Made by a program: the position numbers and the translations under genes. Positions 53,190-59,866 of a DNA stretch of 59,866 nt are shown piece by piece. The stretch is taken from positions 1 through 59,866 of the forward strand of contig DHXP01000018.1 of assembly GCA_002413745.1 (NCBI GenBank), in the 5' to 3' direction. Origin of the DNA: Flavobacterium sp. UBA5153 (GTDB taxonomy: Bacteria > Bacteroidota > Bacteroidia > Flavobacteriales > Flavobacteriaceae). The notes beneath the pieces are model-generated. The model was not told the origin of the DNA, made no database searches, and saw only the letters and a program-made list of their open reading frames with translations. Each line of letters begins with the position of its first letter. Position 1 is the first letter of the stretch.

Positions 53190-53388
53190 TTTAGATCAAT
53201 AAAAATCCCACTATTTGTTATAGTGAAAACAAAATGGATAGGATTATTAGAACATCTTCAATTTCTCATCAAGAGAAATCCTGAGGGAGTTTTCGGGTTT
53301 TTAAATCGTATTCCGAGAGATAGATATCGGGACTAAAATCGTAAATCTAAAATTTTCAAAGATACCATTATGCCACAAATTGTGAAAT
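53190..53388. other. Intergenic sequence before the HPPD pseudogene
   Basis: About 200 nt without an open frame. ATCCCACTATTTGTTATAGT is close to a hairpin and may end the patatin transcript. CCGAGAGATAGATATCGGGA (53312-53331) resembles the palindrome at 59742. The remainder could be unrecognisable upstream parts of the decayed dioxygenase gene. Confidence 0.4.
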
Positions 53389-53796
<408 letters not shown>

Positions 53797-53881
53797 TAAC
53801 ACATTTTTTTTATACAATGTGAAAAAATAATTAACAATCGACATACGCGTTTGCAAATATTGTGTTAAAGTATGTTTTTAG

Positions 53882-53913
53882 TTGAATTACCCTTGTTTTA
53901 CTGATTATCTTTG
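53882..53913 (+). promoter_or_regulatory. Promoter of the candidate small RNA
   Basis: TTG (53882-53884), 21 nt, TATCTTTG (53906-53913) fits the Bacteroidota promoter. No protein-coding frame follows before the terminators. Confidence 0.5.
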
Positions 53914-53919
53914 TGCCTG

Positions 53920-54031
53920 AAAAACGGAGGGGGTGGTTTCCTTCCTAATTTCTTATAAATTTCATAATTTATAATTTTTTTGGTTAGTTAATAGCATAAA
54001 AACTCAGTCATTATTTGACTGAGTTTTTTTG
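53920..54031 (+). ncRNA. Candidate small RNA with three hairpins
   Basis: Between a consensus promoter and a strong terminator lie about 110 nt with no ATG. Three hairpins are visible: GGAGGG with CCTTCC (53927-53946), TTATAAATT with AATTTATAA followed by TTTTTT (53953-53980), and a perfect 10-bp stem AACTCAGTCA/TGACTGAGTT followed by a T-run (54001-54030). It could be an independent small RNA or a long, terminated leader of the DUF3108 gene 60 nt on. I do not recognise a known RNA family. Confidence 0.4.
54001..54031 (+). terminator. Strong intrinsic terminator
   Basis: Perfect 10-bp stem with loop TTATT, followed by TTTTT and G. It separates the pseudogene/small RNA region from the DUF3108 gene. 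Confidence 0.9.
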
Positions 54032-54089
54032 TTTTAATATATTTGGAACAAAATTTGCATTTGCAGTCAATAAATAGTCTAATAAAGCA

Positions 54090-54866
54090 ATGAAAAAAAT
54101 AATTCTATTACTTATATTTATTACAACGGTAAGTTTTGATTCCCAAAAAGGAGATGCGTATGATGTAGGCGAATGGTTTAAATTTCGAATACATTATGGT
54201 TTTGTAAATGCAGGTTATGCAACACTGGAGGTTAAAGAGGCCTCTTTAAACAGCAAAAAAGTTTTTCACGTTATTGGTAGGGGGTATACCACGGGGATGT
54301 CCAGATTTTTTTTTAAAGTAGATGATTTATACGAAAGCTACATCGATAAGGATTCTAGAAATCCATATCAATATATTAGAAAAATTGATGAAGGAGGATA
54401 TACCAAAAACCAAGAAGGATTTTTTAATCAATCAGAAAATAAAATTTTTGTAAAAGATTATAAAAATAAAACGGAAAAAACACTTGATATCCCGAAAAAC
54501 ACACAAGACATTATGTCATCCTTCTATTATTTGCGAAATTATCCAAATATTGATAAAATAAAGCCGGGCGAATCCGTTTCAATTGATATGTTTTTTGATG
54601 ATGAAACAACAAAATTTAAGTTAAAGTTTTTAGGTCGTGAGGATATTACAACTAAATTTGGAGTTGTTCCGACAATGGTTTTTAGACCTTTGGTTCAATC
54701 CGGGCGTGTTTTTAAAGAACAGGAAAGTTTAACGGTTTGGATTTCGGATGATGACAATAAATTGCCTGTTCGAATAAAAGCCAGTCTCGTCGTAGGATCT
54801 ATCAAAGCAGACATAGAGGGATTCAAAGGACTAAAATATCCGTTTAAAATAAAAATTGTTGAATAA
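54090..54866 (+). CDS. DUF3108 domain protein, exported
   Basis: A 258-residue protein with an N-terminal hydrophobic signal (MKKIILLLIFITTVSF) and a single DUF3108 domain, a lipocalin-like beta-barrel or sandwich, with YDVGEWFKFRIHYGFVNAGYATL at the start. The family is widespread, periplasmic and of unknown function. In flavobacteria it commonly sits between aromatic amino-acid degradation genes and an M23 peptidase; here the degradation gene upstream is ruined while the M23 gene remains 79 nt downstream. Confidence 0.85.
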   Translation: MKKIILLLIFITTVSFDSQKGDAYDVGEWFKFRIHYGFVNAGYATLEVKEASLNSKKVFHVIGRGYTTGMSRFFFKVDDLYESYIDKDSRNPYQYIRKIDEGGYTKNQEGFFNQSENKIFVKDYKNKTEKTLDIPKNTQDIMSSFYYLRNYPNIDKIKPGESVSIDMFFDDETTKFKLKFLGREDITTKFGVVPTMVFRPLVQSGRVFKEQESLTVWISDDDNKLPVRIKASLVVGSIKADIEGFKGLKYPFKIKIVE

Positions 54867-54945
54867 TTGTGGAAATTACACAATGATTTTTTTGGAATTA
54901 TAGAATGAAGAAGAAATATTACATTGAAAAAGAAAAATAATTTAA

Positions 54946-56181
54946 ATGCATAACATACACACTTTTAAAAAAACACTACTACTTATAATCGTTTTTATTT
55001 CATTGGTTTCTTGTAAACAATCGGAAACTGTGAGCATAATCCCAGATCAAAAACCGCAAGCTGAAATAGAACAATTCGGATTTAAATCCAATGATTTTAA
55101 TGTTTTAAATGACACGATACAAAGCGGAGACACCTTTGGAGGTATTTTAGAAAATCAAAATCTTGGTGACAAACAAGTCTATGATATTTTGGAAAAAGTT
55201 AAAGACAGTTTTAACATAAGAACCGTAAGAATAGGAAAGGCATTTACTTTATTAAGATCAAAAGATCGATATAAAAAGTTGCAGGTCATTGTTTACCAGC
55301 CTGACAGGGTGAATTATTATGTTGTCGATTTGAGAGATTCAGTGATGGTTTACAAAAAAACGAGACCAATCCGGATAAGACAAAGAACAATTTCCGGAAA
55401 ATTAGACGGCTCTCTGTCCGAAGCATTAAGCAAGCAAGGAGTTGATGCGGCTTTGGCCAACAAATTGACAAAAGTGTATGCCTGGTCCATCGACTTTTTC
55501 AAGTTACAAAAGGGAGATAAGTTTGGCATCACCTTTACCGAAAGGTATATTGACGACACCATTTATGACGGAGTTGACAGCTTAAAAGCGGCATTTTTCG
55601 AGTATAAAGGAAAATTAATTTACGCCTTTCCTTTTGCCCAAAATCAAACTTCAGGAAAACTCGATTATTATGACGATCAAGGAAAAGCACTCAAGAATTT
55701 TTTCCTTAAGGCCCCACTCAAATTTGTGAATATTACCTCGCATTTCACTTTACACAGATTTCATCCCGTACAATTGGTCTGGAAAGCTCATAAAGGGACT
55801 GATTATGCTGCGCCAACAGGAACTCCGATTATGACAACCGCGGCAGGAATTGTGGAACAAACGGGTTATACAGCCGGAAACGGAAATTTTGTAAAAGTAA
55901 AACATGATAGAACGTACTCGACACAATATTTACACATGTCAAAAATCTTAGTCAGAAAAGGGCAAAGAGTTGCTCAAGGAAGCATCATTGGAAAAGTAGG
56001 AAGTACGGGACTGGCAACAGGACCGCATGTATGTTATCGATTTTGGAAAAACGGAGTACAAGTGGATGCCTTGAAATTAAAATTGCCTAATTCCCAACCT
56101 ATGGATAGAAAAAATTTGCCGCGATTTTTGACTCAAATGAAGCCATTGAAAAGAGAATTGGACAGCGTTGCCAATTTATAG
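54946..56181 (+). CDS. M23 family peptidase lipoprotein
   Basis: A 411-residue envelope protein. A signal peptide with a lipobox (SLVSC, Cys23) anchors it by lipid. The middle has an OapA/LysM-like segment (SGDTFGGILENQNLG). The LytM/M23 domain (about 270-380) carries HKGTDYAAPTGTPIMTTAAG and ATGPHVCYRFWKNG; the second motif, normally HxH, here reads HVC, so Cys replaces the last zinc histidine. It may cleave peptide cross-links in peptidoglycan or, if inactive, act as an amidase activator. Confidence 0.9.
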   Translation: MHNIHTFKKTLLLIIVFISLVSCKQSETVSIIPDQKPQAEIEQFGFKSNDFNVLNDTIQSGDTFGGILENQNLGDKQVYDILEKVKDSFNIRTVRIGKAFTLLRSKDRYKKLQVIVYQPDRVNYYVVDLRDSVMVYKKTRPIRIRQRTISGKLDGSLSEALSKQGVDAALANKLTKVYAWSIDFFKLQKGDKFGITFTERYIDDTIYDGVDSLKAAFFEYKGKLIYAFPFAQNQTSGKLDYYDDQGKALKNFFLKAPLKFVNITSHFTLHRFHPVQLVWKAHKGTDYAAPTGTPIMTTAAGIVEQTGYTAGNGNFVKVKHDRTYSTQYLHMSKILVRKGQRVAQGSIIGKVGSTGLATGPHVCYRFWKNGVQVDALKLKLPNSQPMDRKNLPRFLTQMKPLKRELDSVANL

Positions 56182-56197
56182 TTCAAAAAACATAAGT

Positions 56198-56244
56198 TTT
56201 ATTTAAAGCTTCCAGCCTTCAAAACGCTGGAAGCTTTAAATAAA
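56198..56244. terminator. Perfect 19-bp inverted repeat terminator
   Basis: TTTATTTAAAGCTTCCAGC and its exact complement around a 9-nt loop (CTTCAAAAC). It follows the M23 gene and precedes pgi; the T-run is inside the stem, so it may act in both directions. Confidence 0.85.
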
Positions 56245-56330
56245 AAGGAATGAATATTTACAAACTAATAGTGTAAATTTGTATTTCAAAAAGAATAACC
56301 AATTAACCAAATACACGAATCAATATTATA

Positions 56331-57974
56331 ATGGCATTACAAAATATAAATCCGACAACAACATTAGCTTGGCAAAATCTTCAGAAACATTTTCAGGAAA
56401 TGCAAAATGCTTCCATGTCAGCAATGTTCAGTGAAGATAACACTAGGGCAACTCAATTTCATTTGCAATGGAATGATTTCGTAGTTGATTATTCTAAGAA
56501 TATCATCAACCAGAAAACAATTGATTTGTTACTTGAATTGGCAAATGAAGCACAATTGAAAGAGGCAATTGCCAAATATTTTGATGGCGACATCATTAAT
56601 CAAACCGAAAATAGGGCAGTTTTGCATACCGCTTTGCGCGCAACGGCAACATCTAGCATAAAAGTAGATGGTAAAAATGTGGTTCCGGAAATTTATGAAG
56701 TAAAAAACAAAATAAAAAACTTTACCAACGAAGTTGTTAATGGTGACAGAAAAGGTTTCACGGGAAAACCATTTACAGACGTTGTCAATATCGGAATTGG
56801 TGGTTCAGACCTTGGTCCGGCCATGGCGGTCGAAGCTTTGCAGTTTTATAAAAACAATCTAAACATTCACTTTGTGTCGAATGTAGATGGGGATCACGTA
56901 AATGAAATTATTAAAAAGTTAAATCCGGAAACAACTCTTTTTGTTATTGTTTCCAAAACATTTACCACTCAGGAGACCTTAACTAATTCGGAGACCATAA
57001 GAAAATGGTTTTTGCAATCAGCAAAACAAGAGGATGTAGCTAAACATTTTGTGGCGGTTTCAACCAATATTAAAAATGTAACCGAATTTGGTATAAACCC
57101 CGAGAATGTTTTCCCAATGTGGGATTGGGTTGGCGGTCGTTTTTCTCTTTGGAGTGCCGTCGGTCTTTCGATAAGTTTGGCCGTTGGTTTTGATAATTTT
57201 GATGAATTATTAATTGGAGCAAACGAAATGGACAACCATTTTAAAACTGCCGATTTTGACAAAAATATTCCTGTTACCTTGGCTCTGCTGAGCATTTGGT
57301 ATAACAATTTTTTTGGATCTGAAAGTGAAGCGTTAATTCCATACACGCAATATTTGCAAAAACTGGCGCCATATTTACAGCAAGCCACGATGGAAAGCAA
57401 TGGCAAAAGCGTTGGACGAGATGGAAAACCGGTAAATTATCAAACGGGAACAATTATTTGGGGAGAACCCGGAACCAATTCCCAGCACGCCTTTTTCCAA
57501 TTAATTCATCAAGGGACGAAGTTGATTCCAACGGATTTCATTGGATTTGTGAAACCATTGTACGGAAACGAAGACCATCACGACAAATTAATGTCGAACT
57601 TTTTTGCGCAAACCGAAGCATTATTGCACGGAAAAACAAAAGAACAAGTTCAAGCCGAATTTGACAAACAAGGACTGTCCGAAGAAAAAGCGAAATTCCT
57701 TTTGCCATTTAAAATATTCAGTGGAAACAAACCCACGAACACTATTCTAATACAAAAATTGACGCCAAAGTCATTGGGTTCTTTGATCGCATTATATGAA
57801 CACAAGATTTTTGTGCAAGGAATTATTTGGGATATTTTTAGTTTTGATCAATGGGGAGTTGAACTTGGCAAACAATTGGCCAATTCAATTCTTGAAGAAA
57901 TACATTCTAAAAAAGTAAATCCTCACGATAGCTCAACCGAGTTTTTATTGAATCACTTTTTGAAGAATAAATAA
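56331..57974 (+). CDS. pgi: Glucose-6-phosphate isomerase
   Basis: A 547-residue cytoplasmic enzyme interconverting glucose 6-phosphate and fructose 6-phosphate. Signature 1 (the [20 protein letters not shown] block), the phosphate-binding [13 protein letters not shown] and the late [17 protein letters not shown] are intact, and the length is that of the long bacterial form. Its leader is A-rich, and it is flanked by two terminators, so it is probably transcribed alone. Confidence 0.97.
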   Translation: MALQNINPTTTLAWQNLQKHFQEMQNASMSAMFSEDNTRATQFHLQWNDFVVDYSKNIINQKTIDLLLELANEAQLKEAIAKYFDGDIINQTENRAVLHTALRATATSSIKVDGKNVVPEIYEVKNKIKNFTNEVVNGDRKGFTGKPFTDVVNIGIGGSDLGPAMAVEALQFYKNNLNIHFVSNVDGDHVNEIIKKLNPETTLFVIVSKTFTTQETLTNSETIRKWFLQSAKQEDVAKHFVAVSTNIKNVTEFGINPENVFPMWDWVGGRFSLWSAVGLSISLAVGFDNFDELLIGANEMDNHFKTADFDKNIPVTLALLSIWYNNFFGSESEALIPYTQYLQKLAPYLQQATMESNGKSVGRDGKPVNYQTGTIIWGEPGTNSQHAFFQLIHQGTKLIPTDFIGFVKPLYGNEDHHDKLMSNFFAQTEALLHGKTKEQVQAEFDKQGLSEEKAKFLLPFKIFSGNKPTNTILIQKLTPKSLGSLIALYEHKIFVQGIIWDIFSFDQWGVELGKQLANSILEEIHSKKVNPHDSSTEFLLNHFLKNK

Positions 57975-58078
57975 AAAATATTCCTCTTCTCAATCACAGT
58001 TTATTCAATTGTAAAGAGGTCTTGATTTTGAGGAAAACATAGCTTGTAATTCAGGACGGGACACATATAATATTTAAA

Positions 58079-58112
58079 AAGGTATTCTTGATTTGAGAAT
58101 ACCTTTTTTTAT
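58079..58112 (+). terminator. Terminator between pgi and the small membrane protein gene
   Basis: AAGGTATTCT (58079-58088) pairs with AGAATACCTT (58096-58105), followed by TTTTT. About 100 nt separate it from the pgi stop; they include the motif TTCAGGACGGGACACATATA (58050), similar to one at 29752. Confidence 0.85.
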
Positions 58113-58150
58113 ACTTTTTTATTTATATTTGTTAAAACAAAACTTATTTT

Positions 58151-58573
58151 ATGTACGAATTCATTCAAAAACTTCATTCTGGCTGGGCTTATTTAGCATT
58201 TTTATTATTGGTAATTGCCGTTGTCAATTCGCTTATTGGATTATTTTCCAAAAAAGAATTTACCGAAAAAGACAGAAAAATTGCGCTGTTTGGTTTGGCT
58301 ACAATACACACCCAATTATTGATCGGATTAATTTTATATTTTGTATCGCCTGCAGGTTTTGCTTCTTTGGGGCAAATGTCTGACAAAGCATTGCGTTTAA
58401 CGTCACTGGAGCACCCATTAATGAATATTATTGGGATTACCCTGATTACAATTGGATGGATGAAACATAAAAAGTTGACAACGAGCGAATCAAAATACAA
58501 GACTTTTTCCATTTATTATGGTTTGGGATTAGTGCTTATATTGAGCAAAATTCCTTGGGGATTGTGGTTCTAA
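58151..58573 (+). CDS. Small four-helix membrane protein, cytochrome b-like
   Basis: A 140-residue protein with four membrane segments (about 12-30, 45-65, 85-102 and 118-137). Histidines lie in or near helices (LATIHTQLLIG, LTSLEHPLMN), a pattern that leads related Bacteroidota proteins to be labelled cytochrome b-like; haem binding is not shown. TATATTTG at 58124-58131 is its likely -7 element and a terminator follows. Function unknown. Confidence 0.75.
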   Translation: MYEFIQKLHSGWAYLAFLLLVIAVVNSLIGLFSKKEFTEKDRKIALFGLATIHTQLLIGLILYFVSPAGFASLGQMSDKALRLTSLEHPLMNIIGITLITIGWMKHKKLTTSESKYKTFSIYYGLGLVLILSKIPWGLWF

Positions 58574-58581
58574 AAAAAATT

Positions 58582-58607
58582 AAAAGTCCTTTTCAGGACT
58601 TTTTTTG
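58582..58607 (+). terminator. Intrinsic terminator
   Basis: AAAAGTCCT pairs with AGGACTTTT around TTTC, followed by TTTG; it closes the small membrane protein gene. Confidence 0.82.
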
Positions 58608-58649
58608 CTTAGGTATGATTTTTGCTAAATTGAATTAAAAATGAAATAA

Positions 58650-59189
58650 ATGAAAAATATTTTCACACTTTTTCTTTCCATTGTAATTGTTGGTTTTGCC
58701 AGTGGTCAAGCTCTAACTAAAGAAAAACAAAAATCTTCGATAAAAAAAGATACCGTCCAAAAAAACAAACCGCTGGTTGCAAAACAAGATAAATCTCCGT
58801 CATTAAAAGACACTGTCAGTAAAAACAAGACACTTGTTATACATCAAGAAATTGTTTTGGATACTTTATTTGTCGAAACGGGAAAATTAAAGCCCTATAA
58901 AAAAGAAGTTCACGCTTCCTATTATGCCGACAAATTCAATGGAAAAAGAACCACGAGTGGAAGAAGATTCGATAACAACAAATATACGGCAGCACACAAA
59001 AAACTGCCTTTTGGCACAAAAGTAAAAATCACCAATTTAGCCAATGAAAAATCGGTAATCGTCGAAATTATCGATAGAGGTCCATTTGTGAAATCACGAG
59101 AAATTGACCTTTCCAAACGTGCCTATATGGAAATTGCCAAAAACAAATCAGCGGGAGTAATGATGGTGAAAATTGAACTAGTCGAATAA
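58650..59189 (+). CDS. RlpA-like septal ring lytic transglycosylase family protein
   Basis: A 179-residue exported protein: signal peptide (about 1-19, ending ASGQA), a low-complexity Lys-rich linker (about 20-85), and a double-psi beta-barrel domain (about 90-179) with ASYYADKFNGKRTTSG, FGTKVKITNLANEKS and IIDRGPFVKSREIDLS. RlpA proteins bind or cleave glycan strands lacking stem peptides. The catalytic Asp in IIDRGPF is kept, so activity is possible. It is convergent with the CYTH gene. Confidence 0.9.
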   Translation: MKNIFTLFLSIVIVGFASGQALTKEKQKSSIKKDTVQKNKPLVAKQDKSPSLKDTVSKNKTLVIHQEIVLDTLFVETGKLKPYKKEVHASYYADKFNGKRTTSGRRFDNNKYTAAHKKLPFGTKVKITNLANEKSVIVEIIDRGPFVKSREIDLSKRAYMEIAKNKSAGVMMVKIELVE

Positions 59190-59192
59190 TAA

Positions 59193-59663
59193 TTAGGGCC
59201 ATTTTGCATAAGGATGGCTGCTCAAATAGGAATTATAATACCTATTGTCATTGGTAACTTCTTTGCCAAGCCACGATGGTTTTTCGAAAGTTTCGGTTTC
59301 TGAACCAAGTTCAATTTCGGCAATAATCAAACCTTCATTTTCGCCATAGAATTCGTCAACTTCAAAAATGTGATTACCTATTTTTACCTCAAAACGGGTT
59401 TTGTCGATAACGCCTTTTTCGCACAGGAGCAATAATTTCTGGGCTTCGTCAACAGGAATTTCCTTTTCCCATTCAAAACGCGAAATCCCCGATTCATTTG
59501 AGGCTCCTTTTATGGTCAGGAATCCTTTATCTCCTTTTATTCGGACACGAACTGTGCGTTCCGGAACAGAGCTCAAATAACCTTGTGCAATTCGGTTTTG
59601 GGCAAAAGCTTCTCTTTTGAAAGCGTCGGAGGTCGTGAGAAATTTCCTTTCTATTTCTATCAT
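59193..59663 (-). CDS. CYTH domain protein
   Basis: A 156-residue protein of the CYTH superfamily of triphosphate tunnel metalloenzymes. The ExExK signature is MIEIERKFL at the N-terminus, and charged tunnel strands follow (RVRIKGDKGFLTIKG, FEVDEFYGENEGLIIAEIEL). Such proteins hydrolyse tripolyphosphate, thiamine triphosphate or ATP; the bacterial CYTH-only type often acts on tripolyphosphate. It lies 4 nt from the convergent RlpA-like gene with no room for a separate terminator. Confidence 0.93.
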   Translation of the reverse strand: MIEIERKFLTTSDAFKREAFAQNRIAQGYLSSVPERTVRVRIKGDKGFLTIKGASNESGISRFEWEKEIPVDEAQKLLLLCEKGVIDKTRFEVKIGNHIFEVDEFYGENEGLIIAEIELGSETETFEKPSWLGKEVTNDNRYYNSYLSSHPYAKWP

Positions 59664-59699
59664 TTTTTTTGGGAGCTTTTTCCAGCTTTCCGTTTCAAT

Positions 59700-59759
59700 C
59701 TTTTGTCACGCAAAAAAGCGTGACAAAAGGATTTTCACTTCTCCCGATAGCTATCGGGA
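59700..59759. repeat. Composite of two palindromic repeats
   Basis: CTTTTGTCACGC (59700-59711) pairs with GCGTGACAAAAG (59718-59729). Then TCCCGATAGCTATCGGGA (59742-59759) is a perfect 18-bp palindrome, of which shorter relatives occur near 53312. Both are typical of flavobacterial spacers. Confidence 0.8.
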
Positions 59760-59820
59760 CTGGGCTAGTTTTGAACTTCAAATGTATAAAAAATCTTCCG
59801 GTATCTTTGGGTAAATGTTT

Positions 59821-59866
59821 TTATACCATTGGTTAATATGCTTTAGTCCAATCGTTCTGGTATAAT
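59821..59866. repeat. Terminal repeat shared with the start of the window
   Basis: TTTAGTCCAATCGTTCTGGT and the next six bases repeat positions 2-26 with one mismatch. Locally TTATACCA (59821-59828) also pairs with TGGTATAA (59858-59865). Confidence 0.8.

Overview
The window looks like an ordinary chromosomal stretch of a Flavobacterium-type Bacteroidota genome. It is A+T-rich, start codons have A-rich leaders without clear Shine-Dalgarno sequences, several promoters fit the Bacteroidota consensus (TTTG or TTG, about 20 nt, TAnnTTTG), and it carries flavobacterial hallmarks: a type IX secretion protein (PorZ), a complete Bat operon, the ileS-DksA-like-lspA and yicC-gmk blocks, and many short palindromic repeats between genes. 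No rRNA, tRNA, CRISPR array or intact insertion sequence was seen.

Layout. 1-4.4 kb (minus strand): a PPP-type phosphatase, an AlbA_2 protein, a small toxin-antitoxin-like pair, a short-chain dehydrogenase and an aldo/keto reductase. 4.6-14.0 kb (plus): MoxR ATPase, DUF58 protein, a BatD-like membrane protein and BatA-E. 14.1-17.8 kb: CvpA, a small conserved gene, pheS, another small gene, gpsA. 18.1-21.0 kb: a YqhD-like alcohol dehydrogenase and a DJ-1/PfpI lipoprotein diverging from a LysR regulator, a likely reactive-carbonyl module. 21.1-27.6 kb: nadD, then an accessory insert (DUF4468 protein, HhH-GPD-like protein, WYL regulator and two gene scraps), then gmk, yicC, an EamA permease and an ArsC/Spx-like protein. 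27.7-29.3 kb: a DinB-like protein, a scrap of a trans-sulfuration enzyme, an outer-membrane protein.

29.4-36.3 kb is the most unusual part. A second glutamate dehydrogenase with NAD-type cofactor residues and a 1009-residue PEP-synthase-like protein with receiver-like N-terminal domains lie, with a decayed ISAs1-family transposase, between two near-identical 40-bp palindromic repeats. The right-hand repeat sits in the promoter of the other glutamate dehydrogenase, which has NADP-type residues.

36.4-44.4 kb: porZ, recO, ileS (with a repeat inserted inside the gene), a DksA-like gene and lspA. 44.4-49.1 kb: a small lipoprotein, a Fic protein whose promoter carries a perfect 26-bp operator-like palindrome, 5-formyltetrahydrofolate cyclo-ligase, a PLP decarboxylase and a second Fic protein. 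49.2-53.2 kb: uvrC translationally coupled to a patatin/beta-barrel protein. 53.2-54.1 kb: a ruined 4-hydroxyphenylpyruvate dioxygenase gene and a candidate small RNA. 54.1-59.7 kb: DUF3108 protein, M23 peptidase, pgi, a small membrane protein, an RlpA-like protein and a CYTH protein.

Most genes are housekeeping. The interest lies in gene decay (tyrosine degradation, trans-sulfuration), the glutamate dehydrogenase/PEP-synthase-like cassette, the Fic operator, the candidate small RNA and the repeats: exact 7-nt tandem arrays just before five start codons, and nested palindromes of constant 33-nt length. All calls rest on reading the sequence and recalled family motifs; no database search was possible.
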